Of a DNA stretch of 64,000 nucleotides, positions 24,539 to 33,290 are shown in pieces. Every line of letters begins with the position of its first letter. The stretch's first letter is position 1. Under the pieces are notes generated by a model. The model was not told where the DNA came from. It did no database searches and was given only the letters and a program-made list of their open reading frames with translations. The position numbers were made by a program, and so were the translations under genes. The DNA is from Alphaproteobacteria bacterium (GTDB lineage: Bacteria > Pseudomonadota > Alphaproteobacteria > Bin95). The DNA lies in assembly GCA_020638555.1 (NCBI GenBank), contig JACKII010000002.1, positions 434,001 through 498,000 on the forward strand. The letters run 5' to 3'.

Positions 24539-25693
24539 ATGACTTTTGCCCCGGCTCCCCGCAGCGATATCGCCGCATTCATGGTGATGGATGTCATGAT
24601 TGAAGCGGCAGCGTGCGAAGCGCGAGGCGATCACGTTTTGCACCTGGAGGTCGGGCAGCCCGGTACTCCAGCCCCGCGCATGGCCCGCGAGGCCGCCAAG
24701 CAGGCCATCGATACCGAAGTCTTGGGCTACACGCTGTCCTTCGGCATTCCGGCGCTGCGTGAGCGCCTGGCCGGCCACTATCAGGACTGGTACGGCCTGA
24801 ACATGCCGGTGGAGCGGATCGCCGTCACCACCGGCTCCAGCGCCGGCTTCGTGCTGGCGTTTCTGGCCAGCTTTTCCCCCGGCGACCGCGTCCTGCTGAC
24901 CGATCCGAGCTATCCCTGCTATCGCAACATCCTGGCCGCGCTCGGCTGCGAGGTGGTGCGGGTGCCCACCGGGCCCGCAACGCGCTATCAGATGACGGTG
25001 GACATGCTCGACCAGATGCCGGATGTGGCCGGTGTCGTCATCGCCAGCCCGTCCAACCCCGCCGGCACCGTCATTCCGCCGGGCGAGTTGAAGGCCATTG
25101 CCGAGGCCTGCCACGCCCGCGGCATCCGCCTGATCAGCGACGAAATCTACCACGGGCTGGTGTTCGAGGGCCGGGCCGATACGGCCGCCCGCTATTCGCC
25201 CAGCGCCATCGTCATCAACAGCTTTTCCAAATACTTCTCCATGACCGGCTGGCGCATCGGCTGGATGATCGTGCCGGAGGATTTGCTGGACTCGGTCGCG
25301 CGGCTGGCCACCAATCTCTACATCAGTCCTCCCGGCGTCAGCCAGGTGGCGGCCCTCGCGGCCCTGGACGCCGGCGAGGAGTTGGAGGCGAACAAGGCGG
25401 TCTATGCCACCAACCGCCAGTTGATGCTGGACGGGCTGCCGCAGATGGGCCTGGATCGGATCGCGCCGGCTGACGGCGCGTTTTACGTTTACGCCGATAT
25501 CAGCCACCTGACGGACGACAGCCTCGCCTTCTCGTCGCGCCTGCTGGAGGAAGCGGGGATCGCGTCGGCCAGCGGTCTGGATTTCGATCCGGACCGGGGC
25601 AACCGCACCATCCGCTTCTCCTACTGCATTGCCCAGCCGGACATCGAACAGGCGCTGGAACGCCTGTCCGACTGGCTGGCCAAGCAGAACTAG
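24539..25693 (+). CDS. Pyridoxal-phosphate-dependent aminotransferase, class I/II
   Basis: 384 residues, fold-type I. GYTLSFGIPALRERLAGHYQ is the N-terminal family signature; ASPSNPAGTVIPPGEL contains the PLP-binding Asn, and NSFSKYFSMTGWRIGWM has the Schiff-base Lys. ISDEIYHGLVFEG carries the Asp that contacts the pyridine nitrogen. It transfers an amino group between an L-amino acid (aspartate or aromatic type) and a 2-oxo acid; specificity is not deducible. The start has AAAGGA 5 bases upstream and sits 47 bases after the lipoprotein gene. The SelD-fusion gene follows after 18 bases, so the three genes may form one transcript. Confidence 0.92.
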   Translation: MTFAPAPRSDIAAFMVMDVMIEAAACEARGDHVLHLEVGQPGTPAPRMAREAAKQAIDTEVLGYTLSFGIPALRERLAGHYQDWYGLNMPVERIAVTTGSSAGFVLAFLASFSPGDRVLLTDPSYPCYRNILAALGCEVVRVPTGPATRYQMTVDMLDQMPDVAGVVIASPSNPAGTVIPPGELKAIAEACHARGIRLISDEIYHGLVFEGRADTAARYSPSAIVINSFSKYFSMTGWRIGWMIVPEDLLDSVARLATNLYISPPGVSQVAALAALDAGEELEANKAVYATNRQLMLDGLPQMGLDRIAPADGAFYVYADISHLTDDSLAFSSRLLEEAGIASASGLDFDPDRGNRTIRFSYCIAQPDIEQALERLSDWLAKQN

Positions 25694-25711
25694 CCCACGG
25701 ACGGAGCGCGC

Positions 25712-27844
25712 GTGCAGGGGCAGGGCCAACACCCGGTCGCAACCGAAATCGTGCTGGTCGGCGGCGGGCATGCCCATGTCGCCGTGCTGCGCATGTTCGG
25801 CATGAAGCCGGAGCCGGGCGTGCGCCTGACCGTCGTCGCGCGCGACGCCTTCACGCCGTATTCCGGCATGATCCCCGGCTATATCGCCGGCCATTACCGG
25901 CACGCGGACTGCCATATCGACCTGGGGCCGCTCTGCCGCATGGCCGGCGCCCGCCTGATCCATGCGCCCGCGGTCGGGCTCGATCCGGAGGCCCGGCGGG
26001 TGCAAATCGCGGGCCGTCCCGCCTTACGCTACGACTGGTGTTCCATCGACACCGGATCGGTGACCCGGACCGACGGGATTGCCGGCGCGGCGGAGTTCGG
26101 CCTGCCGGTGAAGCCGCTCGACCGCTTCCTGTCCCGCCTGGACGCCGGCAGCGCCGCACTGCCCTCCGGCGCGCCGATCACCGTCGTCGGCGGCGGCGCG
26201 GGCGGCGTCGAACTGGCGCTCGCCATCGCCTGGCGCCTGCGCGAGCGGGCGCCGCGGGTCACGCTCGCCACCGATGCCGACGGCCTGTTGCCGAGCCACG
26301 CGCCGGCGGTGCAACAGCGCATGCGCGTCCTGCTGGCGGCGGGCGGGGTGGAGCTGCGCGCCGGCGCGGCCCTCTCCGCGATCGAGCCCGACGCAGCCTT
26401 GTTCGCCGACGGCAGCCGGCTGGAAAGCTCCCTGACCGTGCTCGCCACCGGTGCCGCGCCGGCGTCGTGGCTCGCAGAAACCGGCCTCGCGGTCGATGCA
26501 CGCGGTTTCGTGCGGGTCGGACCGACGCTCGCCAGCCTTTCGCACCCGACCGTGTTCGCGGCCGGCGATGTCGCCGCCTTCGAAGCGCGACCGCTGCCCA
26601 AGGCCGGGGTCTATGCGGTGCGCCAGGGGCCGGTGCTGGCGGACAATCTGCGCCGGGTGGCGACAGGGCAGGCGCCGCGGCCCTACGAGCCGCAACACCG
26701 TTTCCTGTCGCTGCTCTCCGGCGGGCGGCAGACGGCGGTGGCGTCCTATGGCCGACTGGCCGCGTCCGGCGACTGGGTCTGGCGCTGGAAGGACTGGATC
26801 GACCGCCGCTGGATGCGCCGCTATCAGGAATTGCCGCCGATGGAGACCGGCCCCGACGCTGCGCCGATGCGCTGCGCCGGTTGCGGCTCGAAGATCGGCA
26901 GCGACGTGCTGGGCCGGGTGCTGGGCGGGCTCGACACGGGCCAGGCCCCCGGCGTGCTCATGGGCGCCGGCGACGATGCCGCGCTGGTGCAGCCGCCGCC
27001 GGGCCAGGTGCTGGTGCAGTCCACCGACCATTTCCGCGCCTTCACCGGCGACGCGCACCTGTTCGGCCGCATCGCGGCCGAGCACGCCCTCTCCGACCTG
27101 TTCGCCATGGGGGCCGAGGCGCACAGCGCGCTCGCCCAGGTGACCGTGCCCTTCGCCGTGCCGGGCGTGCAGGAGGCCGACCTGCTCCAGGTTCTGGCCG
27201 GAGCCTGCGTCGCCATCCGGGGCGCCGGCGCCGCCCTGATCGGCGGCCATTCGGCGGAAGGGCCGGAACTCGCCCTCGGCCTGACCGTCAACGGCTTCGC
27301 CGCGCCGGATGCGCTCTGGCGCAAGAGCGGCGCGCGGGCCGGCGACGCGCTGGTCCTGACCAAGCCGCTTGGCACCGGCGTTTTGCTGGCGGCGGACATG
27401 CAGGGCCAGGCGCGCTCCGCCTGGATCGAGGCGGCCCTGGCCGGCATGGTGCAGAGCAACCGCGCCGCCGTGCCGGTGCTGCGCGCCCACGGCGCCCGTG
27501 CGGTCACCGACGTGACGGGCTTCGGCCTCGCCGGCCATTTGCAGGAAATGACCGCCGCCTCCGGCGTCAGCGCCAGCGTGCGCCTGGCCGCCGTGCCGTG
27601 CCTGCCGGGCGCCGCCGAGAGCCTCGCCGCCGGCATCGAGAGCACGCTGGCGCCCGCCAACCGCACCGCCGTGCCGCACGCACCCCCGCTGCTGCTCGAC
27701 CCGCAAACCTCCGGCGGGCTGCTGGCCGCGGTCCCGGCCGAGCAGGCCCCGGCTTGCGTCGCCGCCCTGCACGCCGCCGGCTATGCCGCCGCCGCGGTCA
27801 TCGGCCAGTGCGACGAGGGTCTGTTCCTGTCGTTCGATACGTAA
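25712..27844 (+). CDS. selD: Fusion of NDH-like FAD/NAD(P) oxidoreductase and selenide,water dikinase
   Basis: 710 residues, GTG start (CGGAG 6 bases upstream). Residues 10-380 are a pyridine-nucleotide oxidoreductase: GGGHAH (17-22) at the FAD site, second Rossmann VVGGGAGGVELALAIA and the FAD C-motif TVFAAGDVAAF. Residues 386-710 are SelD: MRCAGCGSKIG holds the catalytic Cys (Cys391) and Lys (Lys394), followed by LMGAGDDAALV, SALSDLFAMGAE-like text and LTKPLGTGVL. E. coli SelD has CGCK; here CGSK, keeping the essential Cys and Lys. SelD makes selenophosphate from selenide and ATP; the fused oxidoreductase may supply reduced selenium. No selA, selB, selC or mnmH is adjacent. Confidence 0.93.
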   Translation: MQGQGQHPVATEIVLVGGGHAHVAVLRMFGMKPEPGVRLTVVARDAFTPYSGMIPGYIAGHYRHADCHIDLGPLCRMAGARLIHAPAVGLDPEARRVQIAGRPALRYDWCSIDTGSVTRTDGIAGAAEFGLPVKPLDRFLSRLDAGSAALPSGAPITVVGGGAGGVELALAIAWRLRERAPRVTLATDADGLLPSHAPAVQQRMRVLLAAGGVELRAGAALSAIEPDAALFADGSRLESSLTVLATGAAPASWLAETGLAVDARGFVRVGPTLASLSHPTVFAAGDVAAFEARPLPKAGVYAVRQGPVLADNLRRVATGQAPRPYEPQHRFLSLLSGGRQTAVASYGRLAASGDWVWRWKDWIDRRWMRRYQELPPMETGPDAAPMRCAGCGSKIGSDVLGRVLGGLDTGQAPGVLMGAGDDAALVQPPPGQVLVQSTDHFRAFTGDAHLFGRIAAEHALSDLFAMGAEAHSALAQVTVPFAVPGVQEADLLQVLAGACVAIRGAGAALIGGHSAEGPELALGLTVNGFAAPDALWRKSGARAGDALVLTKPLGTGVLLAADMQGQARSAWIEAALAGMVQSNRAAVPVLRAHGARAVTDVTGFGLAGHLQEMTAASGVSASVRLAAVPCLPGAAESLAAGIESTLAPANRTAVPHAPPLLLDPQTSGGLLAAVPAEQAPACVAALHAAGYAAAAVIGQCDEGLFLSFDT

Positions 27845-27879
27845 AGGGACGCTCTCGAAATCTGCGGTTTCTGTTGTCT

Positions 27880-28635
27880 TTATTTGATCCGGCAGAAGAA
27901 CATCTGGTTGACTCCAAGGCGGTCAAATATCCGCATGGACACTAGCGCCTTTTCGACGGATCGACACAATCCCGCAGGAAAGATGCTGCGCATCTTGGTC
28001 GGAATAAATCCCGAGCCCTTGATCGTAATGATTTCAAATCCAGCATCATCAAGATATTTTCGTACTGTGCTGTTGGTCAAATACCCATAGAGATCTTTGC
28101 CATTTAATTTATCCTTGAGGTAATGATATGGGAGGAACAACATTCGATGGCTGTACGGGTTCCCATGGTTGTTGATGATCAGCACGCTATTGCGATCCCG
28201 CATCACCTCGCGCAATTTATGGAGCGCGGTAATGCGAAGCGATTCTTGTGAGTTGGCCAGGAACCGGAAGGCGGTTACCAAATCATAAGACGACAGGTTC
28301 AGTTGATTTGGACCGCTGGTGGTGATGTCGCCGCAGATGAAATTCGTTTTCTGACACTTTTCCTTCGCGATATCGATCATTTCCTCGGATATATCGAGGG
28401 CATCGACTTTTGCGAAATAAGTTTCCAAAAAACTGCAAAGCCTCCCGGTGCCGCAGGCAAAATCCAAGTAACTTCCGGAATTGTTTCGACCGAAATGGGA
28501 TTCTACGAAGTCGGTAATCTGTTGTCGCTCTATTTCCCACCAAATATCGGCGGCACTACCTTTCATATACACTTTAGATTCATAGTTACTGGCACTTTTA
28601 TCAGACCGGAAGGTCATGCGATAGTCATGGGCCAT
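27880..28635 (-). CDS. Class I SAM-dependent methyltransferase (low-GC island)
   Basis: 251 residues. Motif I is SYLDFACGTGRL (about 55-66), followed by VDALDISEEMIDIAKEK (motif II), FICGDITT and SYDLVTAFRFLANS (motifs III-IV), a complete Rossmann methyltransferase. The C-terminal half (HRMLFLPYHYLKDKLNGKDLYGYLT) is accessory. It lies 10 bases downstream of an APH-like kinase, with AAAGGA 7 bases before its ATG, so the two are cotranslated from one message. GC content (around 45% by eye) is far below the surroundings, suggesting transfer. The acceptor is unknown; neighbours suggest a small molecule or glycan that is also phosphorylated. Confidence 0.85.
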   Translation of the reverse strand: MAHDYRMTFRSDKSASNYESKVYMKGSAADIWWEIERQQITDFVESHFGRNNSGSYLDFACGTGRLCSFLETYFAKVDALDISEEMIDIAKEKCQKTNFICGDITTSGPNQLNLSSYDLVTAFRFLANSQESLRITALHKLREVMRDRNSVLIINNHGNPYSHRMLFLPYHYLKDKLNGKDLYGYLTNSTVRKYLDDAGFEIITIKGSGFIPTKMRSIFPAGLCRSVEKALVSMRIFDRLGVNQMFFCRIK

Positions 28636-28645
28636 GGCGGTTCCT

Positions 28646-29677
28646 TTAAGGCGTCAGGGTTGAATCAGCAAGCTTGCTGACTCTTGTATGAAGATAATTG
28701 GCTTGAAGCCGAATTAAGATTTCGAACAAACGGCTCTTCAGCGGGTTGGTGTGATGGCACTTGTGGCGTTGAAAAAATGACATAACCTCATAAAGTTGAA
28801 ATACGGAAAGGAAATAATGAAATTTCCGATTTTTCCCGCAGTCGTAAACGTCAATAAAATTGCGTGTTATTTTATCCATCAAATTGTCAGAATGTATCCA
28901 TCCCCGAAAAATCAGCTTTCGCTGAAGGGAATTCAGGTAGAAAGCTGCATCCACTAACGAGTAATTGGCGATATCCCATGTGAAATCAACCCCATAACAA
29001 AATTCACCGCGGGTTAATACATTGTGAATTCCGAAATCGTTGTGCACTTTTACCAGGAATTGTTCTATTTCCGTGAAGTTTTCGCACTGGTGCTTTTCGG
29101 ATAAAATGGTCTTCAACTGCGCGTGTTTTGGCGCGTTCAGCAAGGAAGGGGCCAGAGATACGATTTCCGAACACAGCCGTGGGTATGCAATGCCGCTGGT
29201 TCTCGTGTCGGGTTTGCCTTGGGCGGAATGGAAGTTCTGTAGCCACATCGCGGCCATTCGCGTCAAATCGATGAGATGATTGTTCGAGAAAGGGAATGAC
29301 CTCACTTCATTCGCTATGACTGTGGCATCGATCCATTCCATGATGACGATGCCGCAGGTCGACAAATCGCGAATGATCCGAGGATGGCAAACCAAGCCAT
29401 TTTCGGGCCAACCTCCCTTCAGTTGCGTCACCCTTTTGACAAAGCTTGCCGCGGCCTCCCGGTCGATGCTACGGCCGGAATCTTTCAAGAAAACCTTGAG
29501 TGCCGCTCGTTCCGTTACGTCTGTTATAGCGACCTGGTAGACCAGACTGTATGGTCCGCTATAGACCATTTTTTCAGGAAGAATTTCGAATTGATTGTTG
29601 TTATTATACTGTTGTATTAATTCTAATAAACAACTCTCCACACGCGAACTCCGAATTAGGGCAAGCCTGGGTGTCAT
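28646..29677 (-). CDS. APH-like phosphotransferase (kinase), low-GC island
   Basis: 343 residues. The protein-kinase-like N-lobe has a Gly loop region (VYSGPYSLVYQV, 38-49), ATP-binding Lys61 (AALKVF) and Glu74. The catalytic loop is HNDFGIHN (His212, Asp214, Asn219; HxDxxxxN), and the metal Asp is Asp231 (YGVDFTWDIANYSLVDAAFY). All key residues are present, so it should be active; aminoglycoside, choline, homoserine, sugar or lipid-linked glycan substrates are possible. It is the first gene of a two-gene unit with the methyltransferase. GC is low like its partner. The 191 bases upstream hold no gene and no promoter I would name. Confidence 0.82.
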   Translation of the reverse strand: MTPRLALIRSSRVESCLLELIQQYNNNNQFEILPEKMVYSGPYSLVYQVAITDVTERAALKVFLKDSGRSIDREAAASFVKRVTQLKGGWPENGLVCHPRIIRDLSTCGIVIMEWIDATVIANEVRSFPFSNNHLIDLTRMAAMWLQNFHSAQGKPDTRTSGIAYPRLCSEIVSLAPSLLNAPKHAQLKTILSEKHQCENFTEIEQFLVKVHNDFGIHNVLTRGEFCYGVDFTWDIANYSLVDAAFYLNSLQRKLIFRGWIHSDNLMDKITRNFIDVYDCGKNRKFHYFLSVFQLYEVMSFFQRHKCHHTNPLKSRLFEILIRLQANYLHTRVSKLADSTLTP

Positions 29678-29868
29678 TGCTTCATGTTGCGAATGCGTTA
29701 TTGGAATTCCATATTGCCAATCGCTCGCAAAAGCGTCACAAAAGCTTCATCGGGGATGTATAAACTGAAACGCACTGCGTGAAAAGCCCGCGCGGAAATA
29801 ATCGGGTGGGGGAGGCCGCCATCAGACGAAGCGGTGGCTGCTGCCGTATCGGTGCGCGCGGACCGTTT

Positions 29869-30717
29869 TCACAGCCAGCGCTTGCGCCGGCGATAGAATT
29901 TGACGTCGCGGAAGCTTTTGCGCTCGCCGGACGCGATGCCGAGATAGAATTCCTTCACGTCCTCGTTTTCGGCCAGCGCATGCGCATCGCCGTCCATGAC
30001 CACCCGGCCGTTTTCCAGGATATAGCCGTAGTCCGCGTATTGCAGCGCCATATTGGTGTTCTGCTCGGCCAGCAGGAACGAGACGCCCTGGTCGCGGTTC
30101 AGCGAGCGCACGATCTCGAAGATTTCTTCCACCAGTTGCGGCGCCAGCCCCATGCTGGGCTCGTCCAGCAGCACGGTCTTGGGTCGGGCCATCAGCGCGC
30201 GGCCGATGGCGCACATCTGCTGCTCGCCGCCGGAGATATAGCCGGCCAGCGACTTCCGCCGCTCGCGCAGGCGCGGGAAATAGTCGTAGACCATGTCCAG
30301 GTCCTGGCGCACCGCGCCGCCGCCGTCGCGGCGGGTGTAGGAGCCGGTCAGCAGGTTTTCCTCCACGGTCAGGTGGGGGAAGCAGTGGCGCCCCTCCATC
30401 ACCTGCACCACGCCGCGCTTGACCAGGTCGTTTGGCGTCAGCGCCTGCACCTCCTCGCCGCGAAAGCGGATCGTGCCCTTGGTCACCTCGCCACGCTCGG
30501 CGCGCAACAGGTTGGAGATCGCCTTCAGCGTCGTCGTCTTGCCGGCGCCGTTCGCCCCCAGCAGCGCCACGATCCCGCCTTCGGGAACGCTCAACGAGAC
30601 GCCCTTCAGCACCAGGATGACGTGGTCGTAGATCACCTCGATATTGCTGACCTGAAGCAGCACGGATGCGGCCGGCGCAGCCGCGCTGTCGGCGGGGGCG
30701 GGGTGGGGCTGGGTCAT
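29869..30717 (-). CDS. livF: Branched-chain amino acid-type ABC transporter ATP-binding protein LivF
   Basis: 282 residues. Walker A is GANGAGKTTT (54-63), the signature YISGGEQQMCAIGRAL, and Walker B TVLLDEPSMGLAP with the LivF-typical SMGLAP tail; the H-loop is in LLAEQNTNMAL. The C-terminal stretch (KSFRDVKFYRRRKRWL) is basic and long for LivF. It is the last gene of the minus-strand transport unit, after the binding protein. The ATG at 30717 was preferred to one at 30762 because the family start (LLQVSNIEVIY) is close and GGAAG precedes it. Confidence 0.92.
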   Translation of the reverse strand: MTQPHPAPADSAAAPAASVLLQVSNIEVIYDHVILVLKGVSLSVPEGGIVALLGANGAGKTTTLKAISNLLRAERGEVTKGTIRFRGEEVQALTPNDLVKRGVVQVMEGRHCFPHLTVEENLLTGSYTRRDGGGAVRQDLDMVYDYFPRLRERRKSLAGYISGGEQQMCAIGRALMARPKTVLLDEPSMGLAPQLVEEIFEIVRSLNRDQGVSFLLAEQNTNMALQYADYGYILENGRVVMDGDAHALAENEDVKEFYLGIASGERKSFRDVKFYRRRKRWL

Positions 30718-30783
30718 GATAGGGTCTTCCGATGCGGACGGCGGGCCGGGTGCCACCGACACCCGGCCCGCCCCCGGTTCCGG

Positions 30784-32091
30784 TTACGAGCAGCTGCGCG
30801 GCGTGATGTTGTTTTCCTTCGCATAGAGCGCGGCGTCCTGCTCGATCAGCGGGCGCACCACGTCCGACATGGCCGGGACCCAGTCGGAGACGATGTTCCA
30901 CTTCTCGCCGTCCCATTGCTGCACCAGGGCGGCCGGATGCGTGCCCTCGTGGTTGGCGCAGGTGACCTTGGTCGGCGGGATCAGCCCGGTCATGCCCATT
31001 TCCTCGATGCGGGCCGGCGTCAGGTCCAGGTTTTCCAGGCCCCAGCGCACGTCTTCGCCGGTCAGTTGCGTCTTGTTGAAATGCGCCTGGGCGATGCGGA
31101 TGGCCTCGGCGATATAGGCCGCGTTGACCAGGCCGCGATTGTAGAGCACCTCGCCCATGCTTTCCGCGCCGACGCCCTTGCCGGCGTCATGCATGGCCTT
31201 CAGGTCTTTGAACACCGGATAGTCGCTGCCGGCGCCGTTCATGGTGAAGGCCTTGTAGCCCTTGGCGGCTTCGGCGGCCGGCAGCACGTCGGCCTCGGTG
31301 CCGGACCACCACCAGCCCAGGATCTTGTCCATCGGATAGCGGATGGCCGAGGCCTCCTTCATGCCAGTGGAGTTCATCACGCCCCAGCCGAAGAACAGCA
31401 CATAGTCGGGCCGGTTCTTGCGCACCTGCAGCCAGGTCGACTTCTGCTCCGAGAGCGAGTTCAGCGCCACCGGCAGCTTGTCGAGCTTGTAGCCGTATTT
31501 CTCGGCCAGCAGTTCCAGGGTCGGGATCGGCTCTCGGCCGGCCGGGTGGTCGAAATGGACCAGCGTGATCTTCTTGCCCTTCAGCTTGTCGAGACCGCCG
31601 GCCTCCTGGCCGATATAGGCGATCATGCTGGAGGCCTGGCTCCAATAGGTGGCCGGGAAGTTGAAAATCCAGGGGAAGACCCGGCCATCGGCGGCCGACG
31701 TGCGCCCATAGCCCATGGACAGGATCGGGATCTTGTCCTGGGACGCTTTCTCGATCAGCGCGTAGGTCGTGCCGGTGGACCAGGGCGACAACGCGACGGC
31801 GCCGCCGTGATTCTCCTTCAGCCGGTCATAGCATTCGACGCCGCGGTCGGTCTTGTAACCGGTCTCGCACTCCTCGATGACGAAGGGGACGCCGCCGACG
31901 CCGCCGTCGCGGAAGTTCAGCATCTCGAAATAGTCGACATAGCCGTTGGCGAACGGTACGCCGTTCGGCGCATAGGGGCCGGTGCGGTAGGAGAGGACGG
32001 GGATGAAATGCCCGCCCTCGGCAAAGGCCGGCACGGCGGTGGCGATGGCCGCCGCGGCCGCCGCCGCCAGGGTCAAGGTGCGCAAGAACAT
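30784..32091 (-). CDS. ABC transporter periplasmic substrate-binding protein (LivK-like)
   Basis: 435 residues. Signal peptide 1-24 (MFLRTLTLAAAAAAAIATAVPAFA). The fold is type I periplasmic binding protein: the N-terminal lobe contains FANGYVDYFEMLNFRDGGVGG and a conserved internal pair CETGYKTDRGVECYDRL; later lobes include HFDHPAGREPIPTLELLAEKYGY. It would deliver the ligand to the LivHM permease. GAGGAGG is 9 bases before the ATG. This binding-protein type, unlike true LivK, often accompanies acyl-CoA synthetase genes, so an aliphatic or aromatic acid is a better guess than leucine. Confidence 0.9.
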   Translation of the reverse strand: MFLRTLTLAAAAAAAIATAVPAFAEGGHFIPVLSYRTGPYAPNGVPFANGYVDYFEMLNFRDGGVGGVPFVIEECETGYKTDRGVECYDRLKENHGGAVALSPWSTGTTYALIEKASQDKIPILSMGYGRTSAADGRVFPWIFNFPATYWSQASSMIAYIGQEAGGLDKLKGKKITLVHFDHPAGREPIPTLELLAEKYGYKLDKLPVALNSLSEQKSTWLQVRKNRPDYVLFFGWGVMNSTGMKEASAIRYPMDKILGWWWSGTEADVLPAAEAAKGYKAFTMNGAGSDYPVFKDLKAMHDAGKGVGAESMGEVLYNRGLVNAAYIAEAIRIAQAHFNKTQLTGEDVRWGLENLDLTPARIEEMGMTGLIPPTKVTCANHEGTHPAALVQQWDGEKWNIVSDWVPAMSDVVRPLIEQDAALYAKENNITPRSCS

Positions 32092-32203
32092 GGGCGTGTA
32101 CCTCCTCGGGTTTATGGGGTCGGCCCGGCCAGCGGACGGGTCGGCCGTGTGAAAGCATGGCACAACACTTGGCCGGGCCGCATGTCCCCGCGCGGGGCGC
32201 GGC

Positions 32204-33277
32204 TCAATGCGGAAATGGCCACAGACGAAGCTTCTCCCGCGCGATCATCCAGATGCGCGCCATGCCGTTCGGCTCGACGATCAGCACGAACACGATCACC
32301 GCGCCGAAAATCATGAACTCGATATTGGTGATGATGTTGCCGGGCACCTCGAACCCGAACCAGGCGGGGGCGCTGTTCAGCAGGATCGGGAACAGCGTGA
32401 TGAAGATCGCGCCCAGGAAACTCCCCAGGATCGAGCCCAGCCCGCCGACAATGACCATGAACAGCACCTGGAACGAGCGGTTGATGTCGAACGCGGTCGG
32501 CTCCACCGAATTGATGTAGCAAAAGGACCAGAGCGCGCCGGCGACGCCGCAATAGAAGGCGCTGAAGGCGAAGGCGGAAAGTTTGGTCCACAATGGCCGG
32601 ATGCCGATCAACTCGGCGGCGATGTCCATGTCGCGGATGGCCATCCACGTCCGGCCGATGCGGGTGCGCACCAAGTTGTAGGCGATCCAGGTCAGGAAGG
32701 CGACGAACCCCAGGCAGAACAGGTATTTGGCCCAGTTCGGCGCCTCCGCGCCCGTGATGTAAACGCCCAGAATGGTGGCGGGGGGCGGTGTCGGCACGCC
32801 GCTGATGGAATAGTTCACGAACCACGGCACATGGGTGAACAGCCACAGCAGGAAGAATTGCGCCGCCAGCGTCGCCACCGCCAGATAGAAGCCCTTGATG
32901 CGCAGCGACGGCAGGCCGAACACGATGCCGATCGCCGCGGTGGCCGCGCCCGCCAGCAGGATGGACACCGGCAGTGGCAGCCAGGGCATGGCGGTCGCGA
33001 ACTTGTAGGCCATGTAGGCGCCGGACGCCATGAACGCGCCCGAGCCCAGCGAGATCTGGCCGCAATAGCCGAGCAGCAGGTTCAGCCCGATGGCGGCGAC
33101 CGACATGATGAGTACGGGGATCGCCAGCGAGCCCAGCGCATAGTCGCCCGCCACCAGCGGCAGGGCCAGCGCTGCGGCGGCGATGAGATAAAGCAGCGCC
33201 CGGTCCTGGCGCACCGGCAGCAGCGCCTGGTCGGCGGCGTAGGTGATCTTGAAGTCGCCCGCTTCGCGGTAGAGCAT
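32204..33277 (-). CDS. livM: ABC transporter permease LivM
   Basis: 357 residues, an integral membrane protein with about 8-10 segments starting near ALLYLIAAAALALPLVAG. LLGYCGQISLGSGAFMASGAYMAY is the family signature at the N-terminal end, and the EAA-type loop is at RTWMAIRDMDIAAELIGI. It forms the channel with LivH. The start is 13 bases downstream of LivH's stop. Confidence 0.92.
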   Translation of the reverse strand: MLYREAGDFKITYAADQALLPVRQDRALLYLIAAAALALPLVAGDYALGSLAIPVLIMSVAAIGLNLLLGYCGQISLGSGAFMASGAYMAYKFATAMPWLPLPVSILLAGAATAAIGIVFGLPSLRIKGFYLAVATLAAQFFLLWLFTHVPWFVNYSISGVPTPPPATILGVYITGAEAPNWAKYLFCLGFVAFLTWIAYNLVRTRIGRTWMAIRDMDIAAELIGIRPLWTKLSAFAFSAFYCGVAGALWSFCYINSVEPTAFDINRSFQVLFMVIVGGLGSILGSFLGAIFITLFPILLNSAPAWFGFEVPGNIITNIEFMIFGAVIVFVLIVEPNGMARIWMIAREKLRLWPFPH

Positions 33278-33290
33278 TTCCCGGTCCCCC

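Noticed and set aside
27850..29870. tRNA gene or integrase marking the edge of the low-GC kinase/methyltransferase island
   Set aside because: Neither a cloverleaf-like sequence nor a recombinase frame was found at either end.
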